Virus record (IMG/VR): IMGVR_UViG_3300005264_001153
Location: 1-37,613 of that record
Source of the DNA: a virus
Reading direction: 5' to 3' (one strand)
Length of the DNA stretch: 37,613 nucleotides
The notes under the pieces were generated by a model. The model made no database searches, was not told the origin of the DNA, and was given only the letters and a program-made list of their open reading frames with translations. Below are positions 8,482 to 16,180 of this stretch, piece by piece; the first letter of the stretch is position 1; every line of letters begins with the position of its first letter. A program made the translations under genes and the position numbers.

Positions 8482-8913
8482 ATGCAAATCTTAGGACGAG
8501 TAAGATTATCGCCTGGTCAAGCAGGTTTTTATGATACTCTTACAAATATATATTTGACTATTCCTTCTCCTGAAGGAGTTATAGTAGAAGGAATGAACTT
8601 AACAAATATCAAAAGATCACTTCGCTCTAAAAGACTTATATTGGTATCAGGCTCATTAGAGCCTAGTACTGATGTAATTGTTAAAGCTCCTGTAGAAGAA
8701 GTGAAAGAAGTTGAAGAAGTTGAAGAAGTTGAAGAAGTTGAAGAAGTTGAAGAAGTTGAAGAAGTTGAAGAAATAACTCTAGAACAATTCAATGAATTAA
8801 CTTGGAGACAACAAAAAGAAATAATAGAAAAAGAAAAAGTTAGCGAAGAAATTTTAGCAGCAGTATTAGAAGGAGAGTACTCAAACTCTGTAAAAAAAGC
8901 TGCTATTAAATAA
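8482..8913 (+). CDS. Small head-region protein with a Val-Glu-Glu repeat linker
   Basis: 143 residues from ATG 8482, with GGGGTG as ribosome binding site. Residues 1-62 form a compact beta-rich region ('MQILGRVRLSPGQAGF...'). Residues 71-97 are nine consecutive V-(E/K)-E triplets, seven of them encoded by identical 9-base units. Residues 98-143 are helical ('ITLEQFNELTWRQQKEIIEK'), similar in look to small SAP/HeH-type helical domains. The strongly acidic stretch should act as a rigid or extended spacer between two domains. Placement between the capsid gene and connector genes suggests a capsid surface or head-completion role. I do not recognise the family. Confidence 0.65.
   Translation: MQILGRVRLSPGQAGFYDTLTNIYLTIPSPEGVIVEGMNLTNIKRSLRSKRLILVSGSLEPSTDVIVKAPVEEVKEVEEVEEVEEVEEVEEVEEVEEITLEQFNELTWRQQKEIIEKEKVSEEILAAVLEGEYSNSVKKAAIK
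8710..8772 (+). repeat. Seven perfect tandem copies of a 9-base unit (GTTGAAGAA)
   Basis: The 9-base unit is repeated seven times without change inside the 143-aa gene and encodes Val-Glu-Glu each time. Slippage would change the linker by whole triplets of residues and never break the frame. Confidence 0.95.
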
Positions 8914-8932
8914 AAAGATGGTAGGTGGCAAA

Positions 8933-9700
8933 ATGTATCAAGACTTTAGAATAATATCAATAGATACTAGCTATGCACAAAAAACTATATATATAACTAC
9001 AAGTTTTGATATAGACGCTACCTCTGTTGATTCTTCGAATATACAAGTTTACGATAGAGTTACAAAACAAGAGGTAGGTCTTACGTGCAAAGTACAAGAA
9101 ACTCAATTAGTCATAGAACTAGCAGAGTGGCCAACACCAGAGATAGATTATATAGTTGCGATATCGGAAATTAAAAGTGTAATAGATGATGATTTAATAG
9201 CAATAGATAAGAATAAAGTTAGTTTTAAAAATGCTATAGCAAATACAGTACAAATAACTTCTCCAACATCTATGCAAATTTTATCGGATATAAATATTGA
9301 ATGGATAGAAAAATGTCCTTTACCAAACATTATTTTTTATGATAATTATAGAATTCAAATTTCTACGGAGAATGTTTTTTATAACATAATAAAAGATATC
9401 AATATTAAATCCCAATCAAATACACTTATCGAAGATTTAAGTTATGGACAATATTATGTTCGAATACGAGTAGAAGATAATGAAACAACTGGCTTATGGA
9501 GTGACATTACAACCTTTGTTTTTCAAGAAGCAAAACTAGAACCTATTCTTGACAACGATACTCCTATCTATATAGCTCCTATGGAAATCATATCATTTCC
9601 CTTATCAGGAGAAACTCCTTCATCAATATTAATAGAATTGAATACAGAAATTGATCCTTTAACCATAAACGACATTATTGTCATAAGGAGGGATGTTTAA
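8933..9700 (+). CDS. Ig-like/FN3-like structural protein (255 aa)
   Basis: I start at ATG 8933 because AGGTGG at 8923-8928 lies just upstream (short spacing), while the in-frame ATG at 8918 has no ribosome binding site. All of it is beta-sheet in appearance. Residues 1-97 resemble a bacterial SbsA-type Ig domain ('TTSFDIDATSVDSSNIQVYD' and 'WPTPEIDYIVAIS'). Residues of about 100-192 resemble a fibronectin type III domain ('LIEDLSYGQYYVRIRVED', 'GLWSDITTFVF'). The last 45 residues ('PMEIISFPLSGETPSS', 'ELNTEIDPLTINDIIVIR') look like the first half of another Ig domain, whose second half opens the next gene. Ig-like domains are common on phage head and neck proteins and often bind surface sugars. 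Confidence 0.6.
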   Translation: MYQDFRIISIDTSYAQKTIYITTSFDIDATSVDSSNIQVYDRVTKQEVGLTCKVQETQLVIELAEWPTPEIDYIVAISEIKSVIDDDLIAIDKNKVSFKNAIANTVQITSPTSMQILSDINIEWIEKCPLPNIIFYDNYRIQISTENVFYNIIKDINIKSQSNTLIEDLSYGQYYVRIRVEDNETTGLWSDITTFVFQEAKLEPILDNDTPIYIAPMEIISFPLSGETPSSILIELNTEIDPLTINDIIVIRRDV

Positions 9701-10329
9701 TGGTAGAAGAAGTTAAATATTCTATACAAGTTTTTGATAATTTTATAAAAATCATCCCTGATGATGGAATAAAAAATAATTCTACTTATGAAATAGTATT
9801 AAAAGGAATTAAAAGTTTGGATGCTACCCAAGAATTGAGTTCTACAAAAGTAAAGTTTTCTACTAAACTTTCCCCAGCATATGCTTCTTTATCATCGGTT
9901 CAATCCTTAATAGGAGAATGCCACGTAGCTGACGAAGTTCTTCTATATCATATAAGAGAAGCTTCTAAATTCGTAAACTATATAAAAGGAACAACAATAG
10001 CTGAAGGAGAAGATGTTCCCTTTGAAATAGAACAGTATGTAAAATATAAAGCTGCTCATGATGGATTATTAGTATTCTATATAAAAAAAGCCTCTGTTAG
10101 CGGAGAAAAAGGCTCTCTAGGAGATATATCCTACGAGGCGAATACAAAATTAGCAGACATTGTAATATTATTTAAATATTTAAAAATAGAATATTTAAGA
10201 TGGCAAGAAAACTTGCAAGATTATAACTTTGAAGGAAGAGGAAGAGCAAAACCATTGCATGCATTAAAAGGTGGAAACGCTCAATCTATAATGACAAATT
10301 TAAATCTAGACTTTTCAAGAGGTGTTTAA
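9700..10329 (+). CDS. Head-tail adaptor protein with an N-terminal half Ig domain (209 aa)
   Basis: ATG 9700 overlaps the preceding stop by one base (TAATG) and is served by AAGGAGG at 9685-9691. Residues 1-60 ('FIKIIPDDGIKNNSTYEIVL', 'TKVKFSTKL') read like the closing strands of an SbsA-type Ig domain whose opening strands end the previous protein. Residues of about 65-185 are helical ('SSVQSLIGECHVADEVLLYH', 'ANTKLADIVILFKYLKIEYL') and match the general build of phage adaptor proteins that sit under the portal. The tail is basic and Asn-rich. The adaptor role is inferred from helical pattern and order. Confidence 0.6.
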   Translation: MVEEVKYSIQVFDNFIKIIPDDGIKNNSTYEIVLKGIKSLDATQELSSTKVKFSTKLSPAYASLSSVQSLIGECHVADEVLLYHIREASKFVNYIKGTTIAEGEDVPFEIEQYVKYKAAHDGLLVFYIKKASVSGEKGSLGDISYEANTKLADIVILFKYLKIEYLRWQENLQDYNFEGRGRAKPLHALKGGNAQSIMTNLNLDFSRGV

Positions 10330-10330
10330 T

Positions 10331-10798
10331 ATGGAAAACTTTTTTAATTCATTTGAAAATCAAATATCATATATAATAGATTTATTTAATCATAGTTTTT
10401 TTATTGTCCAACAAAATTTTGACATTAGTTGTGACTGTATCGATTTTAACACCAAAGCACCAAATCCTAATTGTAAGAAATGCTTAGGAACTGGAAACAA
10501 AATAAAAATAAAAAAAGCTTTTGGAGTAAGACAAGATACAACAGTACCTTCTACCTTACGACCTTCTAATGCTTTCTTTGTTGCAAAGAATTATTATACT
10601 GATGTGAAACAAATAAAAATAGAAAAAGACAATATAATTATTGACGGAGACGAAGTTTTATATATTTATCAGATACAAAATCATAACAGCTACAAAGAAA
10701 AAAGGATATTTCAAAAAAGCTTAGCGGTAACAAAGAAAATGCATTCCGACATATTTTTAGAAAATTTCAACAGTATCATAGGTAGGAAAAAACAATGA
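10331..10798 (+). CDS. Probable head-closure/connector protein with a Cys4 cluster (155 aa)
   Basis: Started at ATG 10331 because AGAGGTG at 10318-10324 is well placed; the in-frame GTG at 10322 lies inside that site. After a short helical N-terminus comes a probable zinc site C34-x-C36-x11-C48-x2-C51 followed by GTG ('CKKCLGTGNKIKIK'), and then beta-rich sequence up to a basic end. Cysteine clusters of this 'CxC...CxxCxGtG' form occur in neck proteins of large Gram-positive phages. It lies between the adaptor-like gene and tail genes, so a head-tail joining role is likely. Its TGA stop overlaps the next ATG (ATGA), indicating coupled translation. Confidence 0.55.
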   Translation: MENFFNSFENQISYIIDLFNHSFFIVQQNFDISCDCIDFNTKAPNPNCKKCLGTGNKIKIKKAFGVRQDTTVPSTLRPSNAFFVAKNYYTDVKQIKIEKDNIIIDGDEVLYIYQIQNHNSYKEKRIFQKSLAVTKKMHSDIFLENFNSIIGRKKQ

Positions 10799-11838
10799 TT
10801 ATATTAGAAGATGCTAATTCAAAACAAATAGATTACAATCATATAGATAAAGAATCCAACATAGTCATATTAGGTCCAGCTACAACTGAACAATATAAAG
10901 GAATGTTAATGCAATTTTCTAATGATGAAGAAGTATATAAAGCATATGGCCCTTCGATTTTATATAATGCTTTTAAATACGCTAAATTAGAATCTATTAA
11001 AAGTATATTTTTAATAAACGCTCTAACTCCTCAAGATTACATTGAAGCTGCAAATAAATTACAGTATCATGATTTTGTTTTTGTCGTTCCTATTGGAATA
11101 AATTTTTCAGACATGTTTTACAATAAAGTTGAGAAAAAAAATATGTATTATTGCGAATATTTTTTAAATAGATTAAGCGATTCAAAATCAAGTATTGTTA
11201 TGACAGATGCTCATGCATCTTTATATTACAACATTGATCATTATATTGACGACATGATGAATAAGATCATTAAAGTTAGAATTAAAACAAAGACTTCTTT
11301 AATACATGGAAATAATTTATATTTTGTAGGCAATCTTTTAGAAGATCACCCTTATGCAAATTTAGTTCTTGCGACAACATTATTATCAACTAATCTTAAT
11401 GATTACCCTTCTTCAACAGAGTTCGGTCAAACAATATTCAATATAGATAATTTTGACATTTCCGAAGATGAATTTATTTATTTCAAAAATAATTTTTTAA
11501 TCGACACTTCTATTGAAAATTTTAAAAACTTTTATTTTAAAAACAATGCTGTGAAAATAGGCACTGTCGATAGGGTAATAAAGTATATAGAACGAAACTT
11601 AGACTTCTCTCAATATTATGGTCATATATATACTAGTCACATCAAACTCTCCTTATACAAATCTTTAAACAATTTTCTGCAACAATTAAAAGGAACAATC
11701 ATTGAAAGCTATCAAATCAATTCAATTCAAAATAGTAAAAAAAGCAATGAAGAAATAATAAAAGGCAGTTTGATTCTTGACTTCTCAATCATACCTTACA
11801 ATTCTTTAGAGTCTCATGTGATAGAAATGGAGGTGTAA
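10795..11838 (+). CDS. Short tail-sheath-like paralogue at the neck (347 aa)
   Basis: The N-terminus 'NIVILGPATTEQYKGML' and 'AYGPSILYNAFKYAKLESIK' follows the layout of sheath proteins ('iiGta..Gp..', then 'L..a...ga..i..v'). The last 90 residues match the sheath C-terminal domain: 'VDRVIKYIERNLDF', 'SLYKSLNNFLQQLKGTIIESY', a G-S-L-I-L-D-F strand, 'IIPYNSLESHVIEMEV'. The same order of elements ends the real sheath at 12512-15343. It is about one third of that length. It could cap the sheath at the neck, nucleate sheath assembly, or act as a collar subunit. The fold assignment is from pattern, the role from position between connector and tail-completion genes. Starts at ATG 10795 in an ATGA overlap. 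Confidence 0.6.
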   Translation: MIILEDANSKQIDYNHIDKESNIVILGPATTEQYKGMLMQFSNDEEVYKAYGPSILYNAFKYAKLESIKSIFLINALTPQDYIEAANKLQYHDFVFVVPIGINFSDMFYNKVEKKNMYYCEYFLNRLSDSKSSIVMTDAHASLYYNIDHYIDDMMNKIIKVRIKTKTSLIHGNNLYFVGNLLEDHPYANLVLATTLLSTNLNDYPSSTEFGQTIFNIDNFDISEDEFIYFKNNFLIDTSIENFKNFYFKNNAVKIGTVDRVIKYIERNLDFSQYYGHIYTSHIKLSLYKSLNNFLQQLKGTIIESYQINSIQNSKKSNEEIIKGSLILDFSIIPYNSLESHVIEMEV

Positions 11839-11842
11839 AAGA

Positions 11843-12481
11843 ATGAATAATCTTGATGAACTATTAAAACAAAAAGAGCAACGTTCTCGTGTTCATACCG
11901 CTTTAACACCAACAAACTCCACAGAAACACAAACTGCTAATAAGAATGCATCTCTATTTGATTTGATAAAAATGATTCAAAAAATAGTTGCTTTGACATT
12001 AAAAGAATCAAAAACAGAATTGATCCCTGACGATGGAAAAGAAATATTATTGCAAGAAATGGATTTTCATATCGACCATCCGTATATTACATATAAGACA
12101 ATTAGACGAGTATCAAAAGGAGAGAAAAAACCTCGTTTTAGAGAATCAATCAAAGGCGTTGGTAATGATGAAGGAAGAGTAGGTCAGATATATGGGCAGA
12201 AATTCGAAAGTTTAATTCAGTTCAATGTTATTGCTGAAACTTACAAAGAAGCAGAAGCAATAATGCAAGACTTTGAAGAGTCAATGTTTAGCTATACAGG
12301 CTTTTTTAAAAAGAATGGTATCAGTGAAATAATCTTTGATAGTCAATTAACCGATGACTCATATGATTCTTATAGAAAAACATTATCTATAAGAAACATC
12401 AGATATTATGTTGAGGTTGAAAAGCTGTATGTCTTATTTCAAGAGAAGATTAAAGCAGTTGAAATTTATTCACTGAACTAA
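11843..12481 (+). CDS. Tail completion/terminator protein (212 aa)
   Basis: ATG 11843 follows a strong GGAGGTG (11829-11835). Residues 1-40 are polar. Residues of about 60-212 show 'DFHIDHPYITYKTIRRVSKG', 'GQIYGQKFESLIQFNVIAET', 'AEAIMQDFEESMFSYTGFFK' and 'SEIIFDSQLTDDSYDSYRKT', a pattern I associate with tail-completion proteins encoded just before the sheath in SPO1/Twort-like and other large Gram-positive phages. The protein would cap the distal end of tube and sheath and bind the neck. Placement directly before the sheath gene agrees. Confidence 0.65.
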   Translation: MNNLDELLKQKEQRSRVHTALTPTNSTETQTANKNASLFDLIKMIQKIVALTLKESKTELIPDDGKEILLQEMDFHIDHPYITYKTIRRVSKGEKKPRFRESIKGVGNDEGRVGQIYGQKFESLIQFNVIAETYKEAEAIMQDFEESMFSYTGFFKKNGISEIIFDSQLTDDSYDSYRKTLSIRNIRYYVEVEKLYVLFQEKIKAVEIYSLN

Positions 12482-12511
12482 AGAATCAACAAAATAAAGG
12501 AGGTCGCTTAA

Positions 12512-15343
12512 ATGGGCATATTTGATAAAGATTTAGTTTTACCAGGAGCAACTACAGAGATAGTTCTAGAAGGAAATAAAACTTACGATACTAGCTTATT
12601 TGGAACAACAGACTCAATTGCTATTATAGGAACGGCATTCAACGGTCCTGTAGGAGTTCCAATCCCTATCTACGCACCAGAACAAGCAGAATACGTATTT
12701 GGAGGAACTTTCGATCCTTTGACAAGACAAGAAGCTACTCTTGTAGCATCTATACAAGATGCTTGGAATACTGGATGTAGAACTATTTATGCTGTTCGTA
12801 TGTCAGGAACATCAATTCACAAAGATTTTCAATTAGCTGTAGACACTACTTTAAAACTTAGAGTCTCAGGTATTTATCCATCGAATATGAATAAGGAAGT
12901 ATGTATGTTATTTAGTGACGAAATGAATGTCATGAAAATCAAGATATTTAAACCTGCTAAAAATGCTTCTTTAACAGAAAGAAAACAAGGATTAGTAGAG
13001 AGTGAAACAGACATACTTGCTTCTACTATAGAATTAACAAATGGACAAGGGTTAGATAAAAATTCTCCATTAATAGATTTAATAAATCTTGTTAATAAAG
13101 ATACTTCTAATAACGTTTTAACATTATCTATTGTTGATGCTGAAGGAAATGATGTAACATTAAACTCAATTGAAGCTAAAACTTTGTCGATAGGTGAAAT
13201 GTTTACCGGAGCTTATTTTATAGGAAGAGACAAAACAAAAGGCACTTCTAATACTGATTTATCATGGGAATTAGTAAATGAAAGCAACAAACCTTTTGAG
13301 AAGTTTGATAAATCATTAATAAAAAAATTAAAATTAAATACTGACATAAATCAAAGCTTACCTATTGTCGGCATAGATTTTGACTTTTTAAATATCCCCG
13401 GAAAATTAGATGAAGTTTTTGAAAAAGATTCTATTGATTATGAGGAAGTAGATATAACTAATTTCGAGATATATAAGAAGATGGGTTCTGGATTTGCTCA
13501 AACTGCTAAAATTGTTGAAAAGAAACCAGGTGTCTTTAGGAGAATTCCAACATCAACAGACGATGTTAATAGAATCATGTCTTTAGAAAATGGAATATAC
13601 CCTATGTTAGAAAATTTAAATACTAATTATAGAACTATAGTTGCTCCTGCGGATACAACTATAAAAGGAAAACTTCCTAAAAAAGAAGAATTCAAAGTAG
13701 CATTAGGTCAATTTCAATCTATATTGAATGATAATATAACTGTCATTGCAAAAACTGATAAATTAGATTTGTCAGCAGCCAAACAATACAAATTTGAATT
13801 TGAAGCTACTCAAACTAAAGTAGACCTAGAGGCAATTAGAAATAGTCTTTATACTGAAAAAGTTATAACAAAAATCCCAGGGCTAGCTGATTTAACAGAT
13901 TCGGACACAAAAAATAGTGTTAAATTAATGCCTAACGGAACATTATTCATATCTAAAGGAATTTTGTACAAAACTGAAGAAGGTATAGCGAAGGAATTAA
14001 ACATAGCTATAGAAAATCCTGAGTTAATAGACAAGCTTTTTATAGTTGAAGATGATATCGCTTCAAAATTATACAAAGGAGAAAGTGCTGATGCTGCAAT
14101 TACATTCAAAGCAGTTGAAGATAACACAACAGTAATCGATAAAGAATATTTGTTAGTTGAAAGTGATGGCATTGTAATAGTAACTAAAACATCTGACATT
14201 ACTCCAATAGGAGCTCTTTCAGATATTTTTGATAATGAAGATGAAGATGACCTTACATTAGTAAGTACTCAAAGCTTATATGGAATCGTCAACACAATAA
14301 GAATCAAATCTAATACTCTTGACTACACAACATTAGAAGAATTTGTTGACATATTAAACGAACATCAAGATTTAAAAAAATACTTCGTATTTGCAGTAGC
14401 CAAAGATGCTATTTCAAAACGTTATAATGACGTATATACAGAAGACGAAGATTCATTAATAGATAAAGCATCTAAAAAAGCAACAAGTTCACCATTTGAA
14501 GATAAGGTGATCACATATGATACAAACCTATATATTCCATACACAACTACAGATAACTTCGCAAGACAATTAGCACAACATTGTACTTACACAAGCCTGA
14601 AAACAGCACCAACTCATGGCGTGATTGGTATTAGCAAATTAATAAATGTAGGATTAGATACTATCGATACAACTGTTACTAAAATTTTAAACAAAGACTT
14701 TGATTTATATGCTAAGAAGAATAATGGAAAAAGCATGTTAAATGCTGAAAATTTACCTTATCCAATTGGCAAAGACCTATCAATAGTAGTATCTCAATAC
14801 ACTGTTTCTAAAAATGGATACACTTTTATATCGAATGGATCAACAGGATACGCAGGAATGGTTTCTGTTTTACCACTCGATCAATCATCTACAAATCAAC
14901 CAATAAAAGTGCCAACTCCTTCATTCGAACTTAATAAGACACAACTTCAAAAATTAACACAAAAAGGATTTGTTACTTTTAAACAAAGTTATACAAAAGA
15001 TTGGGTTGTTACAGATGGAACAACAATGGCTCCTTCAACTTCAATATATAGAAGATTATCAGCATCAAGAATTTCTTATTCTATTGAAGAAGTAATAAGA
15101 GCAGCAGTTGAACCATTCATTGGAAAGCAGAACCATTTAGCTAATAGAAACTCAATGCAAACAGCTATAAAATCTTCTTTAAATAAATTGGTAGGAAAAA
15201 TAATCGAAGCATATGATTTTTCAATGATTATTGATTATTCAAAAGAAAAATTAGGAATCATTGAAATCGATTACAATATCGTACCTATCTTTGAAATTAG
15301 AGAAGTCCGTAATAGAATATCTGTTTCAGACAACTTAAAATAA
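12512..15343 (+). CDS. Tail sheath protein, unusually long (943 aa)
   Basis: It has sheath hallmarks at both ends. The N-terminus has 'LPGATTEIVLEGN', 'SIAIIGTAFNGPVGVPIPIY', 'VASIQDAWNTGCRTIYAVRM'; the C-terminus has 'FVTFKQSYTKDWVVTDGTTM', 'RLSASRISYSIEEVIRAAVE' and 'KLGIIEIDYNIVPIFEIREV'. Typical sheaths have about 480-690 residues; here several hundred residues of acidic, beta-rich sequence are inserted between about 130 and 680 and probably project on the tail surface. Sheath subunits polymerise around the tube and contract to drive it into the cell. ATG 12512 follows AAAGGAGG. A hairpin after the stop may limit read-through into the tube gene. Confidence 0.9.
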   Translation: MGIFDKDLVLPGATTEIVLEGNKTYDTSLFGTTDSIAIIGTAFNGPVGVPIPIYAPEQAEYVFGGTFDPLTRQEATLVASIQDAWNTGCRTIYAVRMSGTSIHKDFQLAVDTTLKLRVSGIYPSNMNKEVCMLFSDEMNVMKIKIFKPAKNASLTERKQGLVESETDILASTIELTNGQGLDKNSPLIDLINLVNKDTSNNVLTLSIVDAEGNDVTLNSIEAKTLSIGEMFTGAYFIGRDKTKGTSNTDLSWELVNESNKPFEKFDKSLIKKLKLNTDINQSLPIVGIDFDFLNIPGKLDEVFEKDSIDYEEVDITNFEIYKKMGSGFAQTAKIVEKKPGVFRRIPTSTDDVNRIMSLENGIYPMLENLNTNYRTIVAPADTTIKGKLPKKEEFKVALGQFQSILNDNITVIAKTDKLDLSAAKQYKFEFEATQTKVDLEAIRNSLYTEKVITKIPGLADLTDSDTKNSVKLMPNGTLFISKGILYKTEEGIAKELNIAIENPELIDKLFIVEDDIASKLYKGESADAAITFKAVEDNTTVIDKEYLLVESDGIVIVTKTSDITPIGALSDIFDNEDEDDLTLVSTQSLYGIVNTIRIKSNTLDYTTLEEFVDILNEHQDLKKYFVFAVAKDAISKRYNDVYTEDEDSLIDKASKKATSSPFEDKVITYDTNLYIPYTTTDNFARQLAQHCTYTSLKTAPTHGVIGISKLINVGLDTIDTTVTKILNKDFDLYAKKNNGKSMLNAENLPYPIGKDLSIVVSQYTVSKNGYTFISNGSTGYAGMVSVLPLDQSSTNQPIKVPTPSFELNKTQLQKLTQKGFVTFKQSYTKDWVVTDGTTMAPSTSIYRRLSASRISYSIEEVIRAAVEPFIGKQNHLANRNSMQTAIKSSLNKLVGKIIEAYDFSMIIDYSKEKLGIIEIDYNIVPIFEIREVRNRISVSDNLK

Positions 15344-15362
15344 AATAGACAAGAGAAAAAAT

Positions 15363-15410
15363 ACATTGCTATTAAGCTGATAGTTTAATAGCAATGTCTC
15401 TCATTTATTT
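15363..15410 (+). terminator. Long hairpin between sheath and tail-tube genes
   Basis: ACATTGCTATTAAGCT at 15363-15378 pairs with 15382-15397 in a 16-bp stem (one G-U pair) around a GAT loop, followed by CTCTCATTTATTT. The T-run is interrupted, so partial termination or 3'-end protection of sheath mRNA is more likely than a complete stop. Confidence 0.6.
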
Positions 15411-15438
15411 AATACAATAAAAAGGAGTGAACTAGATT

Positions 15439-16104
15439 ATGGCAAATTCTGTAGAAAAATACACTAAAACATACACAACTTATAGTGGATGTGACATCGT
15501 TCCAACTTTTAATGGAGTGACGATAGGAGAGCTACAAGCAATTACGTACAGTGTATCTCGTGAAAAAGCTCCTGTATATACAATGGGGTCAGCTGAACCA
15601 CGTTCTTTCTCTAGAGGGAAAAGAGGTATTGCAGGAAATCTTGTTTTTACAATATTCGATAGAGATGCATTGCTAGATGAATTCTCAGATTATTTAAATT
15701 CTGAAGGTTCAACAGGCGTTCAAAAATTTGTAGCAAATACAGGTTCAGACGCAAGATTCAAATCTATAGAGGACTGGAACGAAGAAATGACAGGACTTAT
15801 TAGATCTGATGGTAGCGACACTTCTCCAAATGATTTAAACAACGTTAGTAAATTAATCACACATTCAAAAGCTAAATATGCTGATGAGATATTACCTTTT
15901 GACATCACAATAACTTTTGCAAATGAATATGGACAAAGAGCAGTATTAGTTATTTATGGTGTTGAGTTATTAAATGAAGGCTCAGGTTTTTCTATTGATT
16001 CAGTAACTACAGAGAAAGCTTATACTTTCGTCGCTAGAAGCATAGATAGTATGAAGAGTCTTAACGGAGACGGTCAAGACCACAAAGTTACAGCAACATT
16101 TTAA
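15439..16104 (+). CDS. Tail tube protein (221 aa)
   Basis: The sequence shows a typical tube-protein pattern: 'YTTYSGCDIVPTFNGVTIGE', 'QAITYSVSREKAPVYTMGSA', 'RSFSRGKRGIAGNLVFTIFD', then 'PFDITITFANEYGQRAVLVI', 'GVELLNEGSGFSID' and 'KAYTFVARSID'. It would stack as hexameric rings inside the sheath. The gene follows the sheath, has a strong ribosome binding site (AAAGGAGTG), and is closed off by a strong terminator, as expected for a very abundant product. It is the simplest of three neighbouring tube-fold proteins. Confidence 0.85.
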   Translation: MANSVEKYTKTYTTYSGCDIVPTFNGVTIGELQAITYSVSREKAPVYTMGSAEPRSFSRGKRGIAGNLVFTIFDRDALLDEFSDYLNSEGSTGVQKFVANTGSDARFKSIEDWNEEMTGLIRSDGSDTSPNDLNNVSKLITHSKAKYADEILPFDITITFANEYGQRAVLVIYGVELLNEGSGFSIDSVTTEKAYTFVARSIDSMKSLNGDGQDHKVTATF

Positions 16105-16117
16105 TCAATATCATACT

Positions 16118-16161
16118 AAAAATAAGCGAGAAGAGTATTCTTTTTCGCTTATTTTTTTTAA
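16118..16161 (+). terminator. Strong Rho-independent terminator after the tail tube gene
   Basis: AAAAATAAGCGA at 16118-16129 pairs with TCGCTTATTTTT at 16145-16156 (extendable inward by A-U and G-U pairs), and the T-run continues after the stem. It should stop most transcription after the abundant tube mRNA and let the downstream tail genes be expressed at lower level. Confidence 0.85.
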
Positions 16162-16180
16162 AAAGAAAGGGTGAATTGTT

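Noticed and set aside
8529-8792. Minus-strand ORF rich in Ser-Ser-Thr repeats
   Set aside because: It is the mirror of the GTTGAAGAA repeat in the plus-strand gene, has no ribosome binding site and opposes the uniform gene direction.
9685-9702. Programmed -1 frameshift joining the two Ig-like genes
   Set aside because: No slippery heptamer is present; AAGGAGG with good spacing to ATG 9700 explains translation of the second gene.
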